Assembly: GCA_001795455.1 (NCBI GenBank)
Contig: MGPB01000007.1
Span: 53,174-117,173, forward strand
Reading direction: 5' to 3'
Source of the DNA: Curvibacter sp. GWA2_63_95
Lineage (GTDB): Bacteria > Pseudomonadota > Gammaproteobacteria > Burkholderiales > Burkholderiaceae_C
DNA: 64,000 bases
Made by a program: the position numbers and the translations under genes. Of the stretch, positions 45,577 to 54,236 are shown in pieces; within the stretch, counting starts at the first letter, position 1; every line of letters starts with the position of its first letter. The notes beneath the pieces are model-generated. The model saw only the letters and a program-made list of their open reading frames with translations. It did no database searches and was not told the origin of the DNA.

Positions 45577-45605
45577 TGCGGACGTCCGCTATCAGCCTGA
45601 GTCTC

Positions 45606-46493
45606 TCAATGCTCTTCCGCCGGCGTATCCGGCATAGCTCGCGAGCGCAGCACGGTAGCCAGTAGTCCGCTGGCCACGATGACGGCAATACCAGCCCAGC
45701 CCATGGGCGCGATCTTGTCGCCAAACAGCAGCAGGCTGAACAGGGCGGCAAACACGATGCCGGAATACTGCATGCTGGCCACCACCAGCGTGGCGCCCTT
45801 GCGGTAGGCGCGGGTCATGCACCACTGGCCCAGCGAGGCGAGGATGCCGATGGGGATGACCCACAGTGCGTCTTGCAGGCGCACTTCGGACCAGGGTGTC
45901 ACATCGGTGAACAACAGGCCCACGGCGCCCACCAGGGCCGTACCTACCGAGAAATAAAACACCGTGCGCTCTTCGGGTTCGCCCACTTTGCCCAGCGCGG
46001 TGACCTGCATATACGCCAGCGCCGCGCCCATGCCCGAGAGCAGGCCCACCACACCGGCAAACAGCTGGTTCTGGTCGATGGTGGGGCGCAGGGTCATGAC
46101 CACACCCACAAAACCCAGCAGCACGGTGCCCAGCAGCGGGCCTTGTTTTTGGGCGTCGCCATAGAGCAGGGCGCCGCCCACGATGAAGGCGGCCACCCAG
46201 ACGCCGCTCATGTAGTTGAGCGTCATGGCGGTGGCCAGGGGCAGGTGGGCGATGGCGTAGAACCAGGCGCTGAGCGAGAGCACGCCGATGGTGCTGCGCC
46301 ACACGTGCATCATGGGTACGGGCGTGCGCAGCGTGGCACCGCGGGCGCGCACCACGATGGCCATGAAGACCATGCTGACCAGGCCGCGGTAGAGCACCAG
46401 CTCCAGCGTGCCGAAGCTGTTGGACGCGTACTTGATGCCCACGGCCATCAGCGCAAACCAGAACGAGGCCAGGACCATCCACAAGGCTTGCAT
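45606..46493 (-). CDS. EamA/DMT-superfamily transporter
   Basis: A 295-aa inner-membrane protein with ten hydrophobic spans in two EamA repeats (ALWMVLASFWFALMAVGIKY in the first, WVIPIGILASLGQWCMTRAYRKG in the second). Members export amino acids and other metabolites; the substrate is unknown. ATG 46493 is chosen; an in-frame TTG at 46511 lies against a repeat. It is downstream of the Rieske oxygenase gene on the same strand, but repeat R8 separates them. Confidence 0.88.
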   Translation of the reverse strand: MQALWMVLASFWFALMAVGIKYASNSFGTLELVLYRGLVSMVFMAIVVRARGATLRTPVPMMHVWRSTIGVLSLSAWFYAIAHLPLATAMTLNYMSGVWVAAFIVGGALLYGDAQKQGPLLGTVLLGFVGVVMTLRPTIDQNQLFAGVVGLLSGMGAALAYMQVTALGKVGEPEERTVFYFSVGTALVGAVGLLFTDVTPWSEVRLQDALWVIPIGILASLGQWCMTRAYRKGATLVVASMQYSGIVFAALFSLLLFGDKIAPMGWAGIAVIVASGLLATVLRSRAMPDTPAEEH

Positions 46494-46509
46494 GGGGTGT
46501 TTACCAGTC

Positions 46510-46563
46510 AAATAGGGTGCTAGCCCGCATGGATATTGCGCGAGCAGCTATTAAAACAATAGT
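46510..46563 (+). repeat. 54-bp dispersed repeat, copy R8
   Basis: Intergenic copy between the EamA and Rieske genes, with AAATAGGGTGCTAGCCC, TGCGCGAGCAGCTATT and ATAGT. Confidence 0.88.
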
Positions 46564-46572
46564 GGTGTGGGC

Positions 46573-47748
46573 TCAGGCAGTCAGCCCGGAGAGGTCTACC
46601 TTGCCGCGGTACCACTCGTGGAAGTGCTGCATGCCGTCTTCCATGGGGCTCTGGTAGGGGCCGACTTCGTTGTCACCCCGGTCAAACAAGGCGCGGCGGC
46701 CGGCGTCCATGCGCTCGCCGATCTCGTCGTCCTCGATGCAGGTTTCCATGTAGGCGGCCTGTTGGGCTTCCACAAACTCACGTTCGAACGCCGCAATTTC
46801 CTCGGGGTAATAGAACTCCACCATGTTCATGGTTTTGTTCAGCCCCATGGGGAACAGGGTGGACACGGTCAGCACATGCGGGTACCACTCCACCATGATG
46901 TGGGGGTAGTAGGTCAGCCAGATGGCGCCGTACTGCGGGGGCACGTTGTTGCGGTAGCCCAGCAGGGCCTTGTGCCAGCGCGCATAGATGGGGCTGCCGG
47001 CCTTGCCCAGGCGGTTGGCCACGCCCACGGTCTGCACCGAGTAGTTGTCTTTGAACTCCCAGCGCAGGTCGTCGCAGGTCACAAACTGGCCCAGCCCGGG
47101 GTGGAAGGGGCCTACGTGGTAGTCCTCCAGATACACCTCGATGAAGGTCTTCCAGTTGTAGTTGCACTCGTGCATTTCCACCTTGTCGCGCACATAGCCC
47201 TCAAAGCTCAGGTCGGCGCGCGGGCCCATGTTCGCCAGTTGGGCGACCACGTCCACACCACCGTTGGCACGGTGGTCCTCGAACAGCAAGCCATTCCACT
47301 CTTGCAGCTTGTAGTTGTTGAGGTTCAGGCAGGGGTCGTGGGCAAAGTGGGGCGCGCCGATCAGCGTGCCGCTTTGGCTGCCGTTGCCGCCCGCATGGGC
47401 GCCGCTGTAGGTCCAGCGGTGCAGCGGGCAGACGATGTTGCCGCTTTGCACCTGGCTGCCGCTGTGCGTGAGCGAGCCGCTGCCTTTGAGCATGACGGCC
47501 TGGCGGTGGCGGCAGACGTTGGAAATCAGCTCAATGCCGCCCGCATTGCGCACCAAGGCCCGGCCTTCTTTTTCTTGGGGCAGGGCGTAGTAGTCCCCGA
47601 CGTTGGGGACGCTCAAGGAGTGCCCCACGTAGCGGGGCCCTTGCTGAAAGATACTTTGCATTTCAAGCGCGTAGAGCGCCGGGTCAAAGTAGCTCGAAAC
47701 TGGTAGTTGGCTGTGTGCCTGCTGCAGTTGAAGACTTAAATCAGACAT
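46573..47748 (-). CDS. Rieske-type aromatic-ring-hydroxylating oxygenase, alpha subunit
   Basis: A 391-aa non-heme iron oxygenase subunit. The N-terminal Rieske cluster ligands are CRHRQAV and CPLHRWTYSG (C-X-H .. C-X2-H). The catalytic domain has NYNWKTFIEVYLEDYHVGPFHPG, containing the bridging Asp and the two iron-binding His (quoted in parts: NYNWKTF, YLEDYHVGPFHPG). The substrate is unknown. No reductase, ferredoxin or beta subunit gene is nearby, so electrons must come from elsewhere. It is followed by R8 and the EamA transporter gene. Confidence 0.9.
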   Translation of the reverse strand: MSDLSLQLQQAHSQLPVSSYFDPALYALEMQSIFQQGPRYVGHSLSVPNVGDYYALPQEKEGRALVRNAGGIELISNVCRHRQAVMLKGSGSLTHSGSQVQSGNIVCPLHRWTYSGAHAGGNGSQSGTLIGAPHFAHDPCLNLNNYKLQEWNGLLFEDHRANGGVDVVAQLANMGPRADLSFEGYVRDKVEMHECNYNWKTFIEVYLEDYHVGPFHPGLGQFVTCDDLRWEFKDNYSVQTVGVANRLGKAGSPIYARWHKALLGYRNNVPPQYGAIWLTYYPHIMVEWYPHVLTVSTLFPMGLNKTMNMVEFYYPEEIAAFEREFVEAQQAAYMETCIEDDEIGERMDAGRRALFDRGDNEVGPYQSPMEDGMQHFHEWYRGKVDLSGLTA

Positions 47749-47935
47749 GGGTGACCTGACCTAAAGACTCCCCACAGGGGGATGCACCAAAGTGCGCGGT
47801 GAATGGGAGCCGTCCTTCCCAGAAGCGGGAGGCCGGATGCGGGACGGGCGATTGTACCCGCAGCGCATGCTGGCGGCCCGCGCCGCAGGGGTGCCTTGGG
47901 CCTAAAATCGCGCTTTGCTTTTTGAATCACCTCCC

Positions 47936-48178
47936 ATGCCCAAGGCCAGCGCACCGCCCACCACCACGCCCCCCATGCCCGCCAGCTACGAGGCCGCCAT
48001 GCAAGAACTGGAAAGTTTGGTGGGTCGCCTGGAGTCGGGCGCGCTGCCGCTGGAGCAGTTACTGAGCGGTTACCAACGTGGTGCGGCGCTGCTGCAGTAC
48101 TGCCGCGAGCAGCTGCAGGCGGTGGAAGAACAAATCAAGGTGCTGGACGACGGCGCCCTCAAACCCTGGAAAGCCTGA
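47936..48178 (+). CDS. xseB: Exodeoxyribonuclease VII small subunit
   Basis: An 80-aa subunit that joins XseA to degrade single-stranded DNA. After a Pro/Thr-rich start it has the family core [21 protein letters not shown] followed by [19 protein letters not shown]. The ATG at 47936 is preferred over an in-frame start at 47915. A TAAAAT (47903-47908) may be its -10. Its stop overlaps the ispA start by one base (TGATG), the usual arrangement with the isoprenoid genes. Confidence 0.93.
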   Translation: MPKASAPPTTTPPMPASYEAAMQELESLVGRLESGALPLEQLLSGYQRGAALLQYCREQLQAVEEQIKVLDDGALKPWKA

Positions 48179-49131
48179 TGCACGCCGTTGTTGCCCCCCA
48201 TCCCGTGGCCGCCTTTGATTTGGACAGTTGGAGCCGCGAGCGCCTGGACCAGGTAGAGCGTGCGCTGGAGACCTGGATCACCGCCGAGGCCCCCCAGGGC
48301 GTGGACCATGGGGCCCCGGCTGCGCTGGTAGAGGCCATGCGCTACGCCGTGCTGGACGGTGGCAAACGCCTGCGCCCGCTGCTGGTGCTGGCAGCGCACG
48401 AGGCGGTCGCCGCCGAAGGCCATGCCTGCCCGGCAGCTGCCTTGCGTGCGGCCTGTGCGGTGGAGCTGATCCACGCGTATTCGCTGGTGCACGACGACAT
48501 GCCCTGCATGGACAACGATGTGTTGCGCCGGGGCAAACCGACGGTGCATGTGCAGTTTGGCGAGGCCAGCGCCTTGCTGGCCGGGGACGCATTGCAGGCC
48601 CTGGCATTTGAGTTTTTGACGCCGCAAGACGACTCCGTGCCCTGCACCACGCAGGCCAGACTCTGCGGCCTGCTGGCGCGTGCGGCCGGTAGCTCCGGCA
48701 TGGCCGGCGGCCAGGCGATTGACTTGGCCAGCGTGGGCCTGCCACTCACCGAAAACCAGCTGCGCGAGATGCACCAGCTCAAGACCGGTGCGCTGTTGCA
48801 GGGCAGCGTGCTCATGGGCGCGCACTGCGCCCAGCCCGGTGCGCAGGCACTGGCGGCGCTGGATTCCTATGGCGCCGCCATCGGCCTGGCCTTCCAGGTG
48901 GTGGACGACATCCTGGACGTGACCGCTGACTCGGCCACGCTGGGCAAGACGGCGGGCAAGGATGCCGACAACGACAAGCCCACCTATGTGTCGCTGATGG
49001 GGCTGGACGCCAGCCGGGCCTACGCGGCCCAGCTGCTGCTGCAGGCGCTGGATGCGCTGCAGGCCAGTGGCCTGCGCGACACCCGCGCCCTGCAGGCCCT
49101 GGCCGGCATGGTGGTGCACCGCGCAAGCTAG
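48178..49131 (+). CDS. ispA: Farnesyl diphosphate synthase (geranyltranstransferase)
   Basis: Builds C15 farnesyl diphosphate from isopentenyl and dimethylallyl diphosphate. The 317-aa protein has GGKRLRPLLVLAA, the first aspartate-rich motif HDDMPCMDND (FARM), TGALLQGSVLMGA and the second motif VVDDILDVTADS. It overlaps xseB by one base and is followed by repeat R9 and dxs, giving the common xseB-ispA-dxs operon. Confidence 0.96.
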   Translation: MHAVVAPHPVAAFDLDSWSRERLDQVERALETWITAEAPQGVDHGAPAALVEAMRYAVLDGGKRLRPLLVLAAHEAVAAEGHACPAAALRAACAVELIHAYSLVHDDMPCMDNDVLRRGKPTVHVQFGEASALLAGDALQALAFEFLTPQDDSVPCTTQARLCGLLARAAGSSGMAGGQAIDLASVGLPLTENQLREMHQLKTGALLQGSVLMGAHCAQPGAQALAALDSYGAAIGLAFQVVDDILDVTADSATLGKTAGKDADNDKPTYVSLMGLDASRAYAAQLLLQALDALQASGLRDTRALQALAGMVVHRAS

Positions 49132-49143
49132 GTTTTAAGAGCG

Positions 49144-49197
49144 AAATAGGCCTCTAGCCCCCGAATAATATGCGCAAGCAGCTACTAAAAAGATAGC
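49144..49197 (+). repeat. 54-bp dispersed repeat, copy R9
   Basis: Near-consensus copy between ispA and dxs. It ends two bases before the dxs ATG, so it forms the whole ribosome-binding region of dxs. Confidence 0.9.
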
Positions 49198-49199
49198 AA

Positions 49200-51095
49200 A
49201 TGCCCTCTAGCACACCCATCCCCGCGTCCTTGCTGTCCACCATCGACGACCCCGCAGCCCTGCGCCAGCTGCCCCGCGCCCAACTGCGTGCGCTGGCCGA
49301 CGAGCTGCGCACCTACTTGCTCAACAGCGTGGCCAAAACCGGCGGCCACCTGAGCTCCAACCTGGGCACGGTGGAGCTGACGGTGGCGCTGCACTACGTG
49401 TTCAACACGCCCGAAGACCGCGTGGTCTGGGATGTGGGGCACCAGACCTACCCGCACAAGATCCTGACTGGCCGACGTGACCGCATGCACAGCCTGCGCC
49501 AGTTCGGTGGCCTGTCCGGCTTTCCGCGCCGCGACGAGAGTGCCTACGACACCTTTGGCACCGCACACTCCAGCACCTCCATCTCGGCCGCGCTGGGCAT
49601 GGCGCTTGGGGCTCGCATCAAGGGGGAAGACCGGTATTCGGTGGCCGTGATTGGCGACGGCGCGATGACCGCCGGCATGGCCTTTGAGGCACTCAACAAC
49701 GCGGGGGTGGAAGACTGCAAGCTGCTGGTCATCCTCAACGACAACGACATGTCCATCAGCCCGCCCGTGGGCGCCCTGAACCGCTACCTGGCGCAGCTGA
49801 TGAGCGGCCAGTTTTACGCAGCCGCCAAAAATGTGGGCAAGAGTGTGCTCAAGGGCGCGCCCCCGTTGTTTGCGCTAGCCAAGCGCATCGAAGAGCAGGC
49901 CAAGGGCATGGTGGTGCCGGCCACGCTGTTCGAGAAATTCGGCTTCAACTACATCGGCCCCATCGACGGCCACGACCTCGATTCGCTGATCCCCACGCTG
50001 GAAAACATCAGGCATCTCAAGGGCCCGCAGTTCCTGCACGTGGTCACCAAAAAAGGCCAGGGCTACCTGCTGGCCGAGGCCGACCCCGTGGCCTACCACG
50101 GCCCCGGCAAGTTTGACCCCGCGGTGGGGCTGGTCAAGTCCACCGCACCGGCCAAGCAGACCTTCACCCAGGTGTTTGGCCAGTGGTTGTGCGACATGGC
50201 CGCGGCCGACCCGCGCCTGGTCGGCATCACGCCGGCCATGCGCGAAGGCTCGGGCATGGTGGAGTTTGAAAAACGCTTTCCTGCGCGCTACTTTGATGTG
50301 GGCATTGCCGAGCAACACGCGGTCACGTTTGCCGGCGGTTTGGCCTGCGAAGGGCTCAAGCCCGTGGTGGCGATTTACTCCACCTTCTTGCAGCGCGCCT
50401 ACGACCAGCTGATCCACGATGTGGCGCTGCAAAACCTGCCTGTGGTGTTTGCACTGGACCGCGCGGGTCTGGTGGGCGCCGATGGTGCCACGCATGCGGG
50501 TGCCTACGACATTCCCTTTTTGCGCTGCATTCCCAATGTCAGCATTGCCTGTCCGGCCGATGAGAACGAGTGCCGCCAATTGCTGAGCACTGCGTTTGCC
50601 CAAAACCACCCGGTGGCGGTGCGTTACCCACGTGGCAGTGGTGCAGGCGTAGCAGTGCAAAGCAGCCTGGAGGGCCTGCCCTTTGGCAAGGGCGAGATCC
50701 GCAAGCAAGGCCGTGGCATTGCCATTCTGGCTTTCGGCACACTCTTGCAGCCTGCACTGGTGGCTGCCGAGGCGCTGGGTGCCACGGTGGTGAATATGCG
50801 CTGGGCCAAGCCGCTGGATACCGAATTGCTGCTGCAGGTGGCGCGCAGCCACCAGGCGCTGGTGACTGTGGAAGAGGGCGCCACTTTGGGTGGTGCTGGC
50901 AGTGCGGTACTGGAGGCACTGCAGGCTGCAGCCATCGCGCTGCCGGTGCTGCAACTGGGCTTGGCCGATGTGTTCACCGAGCACGGCGACCCTGCGCATT
51001 TGTTGCAATTGCAGGGCCTGGATGCGCAAGGTATTCAGGCCTCCATTACGCAGCGTTTTGGTGCATTGTTGGCGCCGACTGTGCGCGCCGCGTAA
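49200..51095 (+). CDS. dxs: 1-deoxy-D-xylulose-5-phosphate synthase
   Basis: First enzyme of the MEP isoprenoid pathway; thiamine-diphosphate-dependent condensation of pyruvate and glyceraldehyde 3-phosphate. The 631-aa protein has [19 protein letters not shown], the TPP motif [19 protein letters not shown] (GDG..NN), and [18 protein letters not shown] with a transketolase C-terminal domain. No Shine-Dalgarno precedes the ATG because repeat R9 abuts it; read-through from ispA or reinitiation is likely. It ends the operon. Confidence 0.96.
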   Translation: MPSSTPIPASLLSTIDDPAALRQLPRAQLRALADELRTYLLNSVAKTGGHLSSNLGTVELTVALHYVFNTPEDRVVWDVGHQTYPHKILTGRRDRMHSLRQFGGLSGFPRRDESAYDTFGTAHSSTSISAALGMALGARIKGEDRYSVAVIGDGAMTAGMAFEALNNAGVEDCKLLVILNDNDMSISPPVGALNRYLAQLMSGQFYAAAKNVGKSVLKGAPPLFALAKRIEEQAKGMVVPATLFEKFGFNYIGPIDGHDLDSLIPTLENIRHLKGPQFLHVVTKKGQGYLLAEADPVAYHGPGKFDPAVGLVKSTAPAKQTFTQVFGQWLCDMAAADPRLVGITPAMREGSGMVEFEKRFPARYFDVGIAEQHAVTFAGGLACEGLKPVVAIYSTFLQRAYDQLIHDVALQNLPVVFALDRAGLVGADGATHAGAYDIPFLRCIPNVSIACPADENECRQLLSTAFAQNHPVAVRYPRGSGAGVAVQSSLEGLPFGKGEIRKQGRGIAILAFGTLLQPALVAAEALGATVVNMRWAKPLDTELLLQVARSHQALVTVEEGATLGGAGSAVLEALQAAAIALPVLQLGLADVFTEHGDPAHLLQLQGLDAQGIQASITQRFGALLAPTVRAA

Positions 51096-51111
51096 GCCAC
51101 AAGTCAGTTAA

Positions 51112-51136
51112 AAGCCAGCGTGCAATGCGCTGGCTT
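51112..51136 (+). terminator. Hairpin after dxs, possible terminator
   Basis: AAGCCAGCG TGCAATG CGCTGGCTT forms a perfect 9-bp stem 17 bp after dxs, but only two Ts follow. Termination may be weak or Rho-assisted. Confidence 0.45.
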
Positions 51137-51298
51137 GCAGAATCCTGAATGCGGCGCTTTCGCGTGTCCGTGTCGAGGGAAAACCCCCACCATCACCCCC
51201 ATGCGCGTTCCTACAATCGCGCTTGACTATTGAAGTCCTCGCGCTCTGGAACAACTGGGTCGCGAGATGGTTACAACACAATTACCGGAGTACACCGA

Positions 51299-52381
51299 AT
51301 GGATCGTCGTTCAATTATCAAAAACGCTGGTATCGCTGGCGTGCTGGCCGCGGGTGCGGCACCTGCTGTGCACGCCCAGGCGGCCGCCATCCGTTGGCGC
51401 CTGGCTTCCAGCTTCCCCAAGGCGCTGGACACCATCTTTGGTGCTGCTGACACCTTTGCCAAGAAGGTTGGCGAAATGTCCGGTGGCAAGTTCACCATCA
51501 CCACCCACGCTGGCGGCGAACTGATGCCCGCATTCGGTGTGGTGGACGGCGTACAAAACGGTACCGTGGAAATGGCCCACACCGCGCCTTATTACTTCTT
51601 CGGCAAGGACGAAACCTTTGCACTGGGTTGCGCCATTCCTTTCGGCCTGAACAGCCGCCAGATGACTGCCTGGATGTACGAAGGCAACGGCGGCAAGCTG
51701 ATGCGCGAGTTTTACGGCAAGTACAACATCGTGAACTTCCCCATGGGTAACACCGGTGCCCAGATGGGTGGCTGGTACCGCAAGGAAATCAAGTCCATCA
51801 AAGACATCAAGGGCATGAAGATGCGCATTGGCGGATTTGCTGGCAAGGTGCTGGAGCGTATGGGTGGTGTACCCCAGAACATTCCTGGTGGCGAAATCTA
51901 CACCGCGCTGGAAAAAGGCACGATTGACGCCGCCGAATGGGTGGGCCCGTACGATGACCAGAAGCTGGGCTTCAACAAAGTGGCGCCGTTCTACTACTAC
52001 CCCGGCTGGTGGGAAGGCGGTCCCCAGTTGGACCTGTTCGTGAACGACAAGGCTTACGCCGGTCTGTCCGCAGAGAACAAGGCCATTGTGGAAGCTGCTG
52101 CAGCCTACGCACACACCGAAATGCAAGCCAAGTACGATGCCAAGAACCCCGCTGCCCTCAAGCAGTTGGTGGGTCAAAAGGTCAAGGTCTTGCCGTTCCC
52201 CAAGGACGTGCTGGACCTGGCTTTCAAGGAATCCATGGCCCTCTATGCAGAGATCAGCGCCAAGAACGAAAACTGGAAGAAGGTGTACTCGGACATGGCG
52301 GCTTTCCGCAAGGATCAAAACCTGTGGTTCCGTTTCACCGAAGCGCGTTTCGACAGCTTCATGCAAGCGCAAAAGCTGTAA
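51299..52381 (+). CDS. TRAP transporter solute-binding protein (DctP/TakP type)
   Basis: A 360-aa periplasmic binding protein. A Tat-like signal, MDRRSIIKNAGIAGVLAAGAAPAVHA, is followed by the DctP fold (quoted in parts). The conserved arginine/binding region IKGMKMRIGGFAGKVLE and the segment GEIYTALEKGTIDAAEWVGP are clear, resembling the alpha-keto-acid-binding TakP group. CCGGAG precedes the ATG. The matching membrane subunits are probably the dctQ/dctM genes 1.9 kb away on the opposite strand, past an IS remnant. A TACAAT at 51212-51217 may be its -10. Confidence 0.93.
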   Translation: MDRRSIIKNAGIAGVLAAGAAPAVHAQAAAIRWRLASSFPKALDTIFGAADTFAKKVGEMSGGKFTITTHAGGELMPAFGVVDGVQNGTVEMAHTAPYYFFGKDETFALGCAIPFGLNSRQMTAWMYEGNGGKLMREFYGKYNIVNFPMGNTGAQMGGWYRKEIKSIKDIKGMKMRIGGFAGKVLERMGGVPQNIPGGEIYTALEKGTIDAAEWVGPYDDQKLGFNKVAPFYYYPGWWEGGPQLDLFVNDKAYAGLSAENKAIVEAAAAYAHTEMQAKYDAKNPAALKQLVGQKVKVLPFPKDVLDLAFKESMALYAEISAKNENWKKVYSDMAAFRKDQNLWFRFTEARFDSFMQAQKL

Positions 52382-52403
52382 TCAACGGTCTGTTGCCATC
52401 AGC

Positions 52404-52433
52404 AAAAAGCCCCGCATTGCGGGGCTTTTTTTT
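52404..52433 (+). terminator. Rho-independent terminator after the dctP gene
   Basis: AAAAAGCCCCGC ATT GCGGGGCTTTTT with extra Ts, 22 bp after the stop. Confidence 0.92.
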
Positions 52434-52454
52434 GTCTGCCCGGTCCTGGACTGC

Positions 52455-52825
52455 GTTGACACTTTTTCTCTTCAGAAAAGGCAAGTCAAATGGAATCGGG
52501 CCTTGAGTGCAGGCTCTGCAGGTGGCGCTCAAACGTCGCCAAAGCCAGCCGCCATTGATCCACCATTCGGACAAAAACATCCCGTATTGCTCGGGTGAAT
52601 ACCAAACGATTCATGGACGACATGGACTCACATGCCCCATGTCCGAGGGCCATGACTGCTGCCCGAGCGCGTTGGCTGAACGTATCAACGGGATTCTCAA
52701 GGATGAGCAACTACGACCTGGCGTGGCCTCACTGCTCTCTGCAATTGAAAACGCCCGATGCGGTCCATCGGGCGTCTCTGGCTGAAATCCTTCAGTCAGA
52801 ATATCCTGCAACGACAGGTGTCAAC
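52455..52825 (+). mobile_element. Degenerate insertion-sequence remnant (IS3-family type)
   Basis: The 3' end of an IS3-like transposase gene with possible short terminal inverted repeats, GTTGACAC (52455-52462) and GTGTCAAC (52818-52825). No complete orfA or orfB is present. The element has been cut down to about 370 bp and cannot move on its own. The end positions rest only on 8-bp repeats and are tentative. Confidence 0.55.
52507..52787 (+). pseudogene. IS3-family transposase fragment, frameshifted and deleted
   Basis: One frame reads PPLIHHSDKNIPYCSGEYQ then MSEGHDCCPSALAERINGIL and KDEQL, matching the DDE-domain segment of IS3-family OrfB (LIHHSD, C.NALAER.NGILK.E). The expected segment after this is missing. 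The C-terminal end, WPHCSLQLKTPDAVHRAS, continues in another frame. So at least one deletion plus a frameshift have occurred. The N-terminal half is absent. Confidence 0.8.
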
Positions 52826-52881
52826 CTATAGCAGGACGGGTCACCGATTCTGGGTGGGAAGGGGGACGCCGGCCCGTTTGT

Positions 52882-54144
52882 TTACAACAGACGAAATGCC
52901 ACGATGGCTACCAAAGTAGGTGGCAACGCGGCAATAAACAAGCCCAAGGGATGGATGGTTTCGTCTTCAAAGTTGTTGCGCAGAATGGCAAAACCGGCGG
53001 GGTTGGGGGCGTTGGCAATCACGGTGAGACCACCGCCCGTGACGGCACCAGCCACCAGCGCGTATTTGAATTCGTCGCTCATGCCTTCCACCAGCGAGCC
53101 CAGGTAGGTCAGTGCGGCGTTGTCGGTCACGGCCGTCAAGGCGGTGGCGCCGTAGTACACGGTAGACGAGTCCATGCCACGCAACAAGGGCTCCAGCCAC
53201 CATTGCTGTTGGCCGCCCAGCACGACCAGGCCAGCCAGGAAAAATGCGACTAGCAAGCCTTCGCGCAAGAGCAAACGGCTGTCTTGGTACTTGGGGTAAG
53301 CCTGCGCAAAACCAATAAAGAACAGGAACAGGCCCAGGAACGCTGCGGGATGGTGGGCGAATGTCACCACACCGGCCAGGAACAGCATGTGCACGACCAA
53401 TACGCCAAAAGGAATCTCCCCATCATTCGATTTGGAGGCTTTGGGCAGGTGGGCCAACTGGCGCTTGAACAGCAGGGTGGCAACCAAGGCGTTGAAGAAC
53501 ACGGCAAGGGCGGCCTTCCAGCCGAAGTGGGAGAACATGTACCAACTGTCCCAGTTCCACTTGGCGGCCACCATCAGGACAGGCGGGGCTGCAAAAGAGG
53601 TGAGTGTGCCGCCAATCGAGACGTTGACGAACAACACACCCAGGGTGGCGTACTTCAGTTTGGTGGAGAGGCCTGCACCAAAAATACGTTCGCGCAACAT
53701 CATGGCGGCCAAGGTCATGGCTGCAGGTTCGGTAATAAAAGACCCCAGCAAGGGGATGAATGAGAGCGCCACAAAGTAGAAGGCCATGCCGCCCTTGAGG
53801 GGGACCAGGCTGGCGATGGCACTGACCCCTTTCTTTGCCATGTGCAGCACGGCACGGCTACCGGCAATCACCACAATAGCGAACACAAACATGGGTTCGG
53901 TGAAGTTGCGGCTGTCCAGGTACTGCGAGGCCTCTTGGGTGCCTGCCAGGCCCAACATGGCAAACATGAGCACCATGGCCCAAAAGCCAAACACCACCTC
54001 CACCTCACCCAGCATGTGCCAGAGTCCTGCGTGGTTGGGGCGGGTGTGGGCCAGGTGTTCAAAGAATTTGGTGGAAAACGTATGGAGAACTGCCAAGCCA
54101 AAAATGGCAGCCCCGGTAATTTGGATGGTGGTTGGATCAGTCAT
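52882..54144 (-). CDS. Putative Na+/H+ antiporter (PF07399 type)
   Basis: A 420-aa integral membrane protein with about eleven to twelve spans, resembling the putative Na+/H+ antiporter family and, more broadly, the ion-transporter superfamily. Charged residues in membrane segments include FITEPAAMTLAA and ALTAVTDNAALTYLGSL, where the Asp may take part in ion binding. No biochemical role is certain. It lies between the IS remnant and the TRAP membrane genes on the same strand as the latter, separated from them by a terminator. Confidence 0.82.
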   Translation of the reverse strand: MTDPTTIQITGAAIFGLAVLHTFSTKFFEHLAHTRPNHAGLWHMLGEVEVVFGFWAMVLMFAMLGLAGTQEASQYLDSRNFTEPMFVFAIVVIAGSRAVLHMAKKGVSAIASLVPLKGGMAFYFVALSFIPLLGSFITEPAAMTLAAMMLRERIFGAGLSTKLKYATLGVLFVNVSIGGTLTSFAAPPVLMVAAKWNWDSWYMFSHFGWKAALAVFFNALVATLLFKRQLAHLPKASKSNDGEIPFGVLVVHMLFLAGVVTFAHHPAAFLGLFLFFIGFAQAYPKYQDSRLLLREGLLVAFFLAGLVVLGGQQQWWLEPLLRGMDSSTVYYGATALTAVTDNAALTYLGSLVEGMSDEFKYALVAGAVTGGGLTVIANAPNPAGFAILRNNFEDETIHPLGLFIAALPPTLVAIVAFRLL

Positions 54145-54179
54145 AACGTTCGTGGGGGGTGCAGTACCCGGAAGAAATG

Positions 54180-54218
54180 AAAAAGGACCGCTTCAGAGTT
54201 TCACTGATCACGGTCCTT
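54180..54218 (-). terminator. Terminator after dctM
   Basis: On the minus strand, AAGGACCG and CGGTCCTT form an 8-bp stem around an 18-22 nt loop and are followed by T5. It separates the TRAP genes from the antiporter gene. Confidence 0.7.
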
Positions 54219-54236
54219 GCGCTGGGTATGGGGAAG

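Noticed and set aside
52507..52785. A 92-aa intact gene in the IS remnant
   Set aside because: It matches only a middle part of an IS3-type transposase, and the C-terminal part continues in another frame, so it is a decayed fragment.
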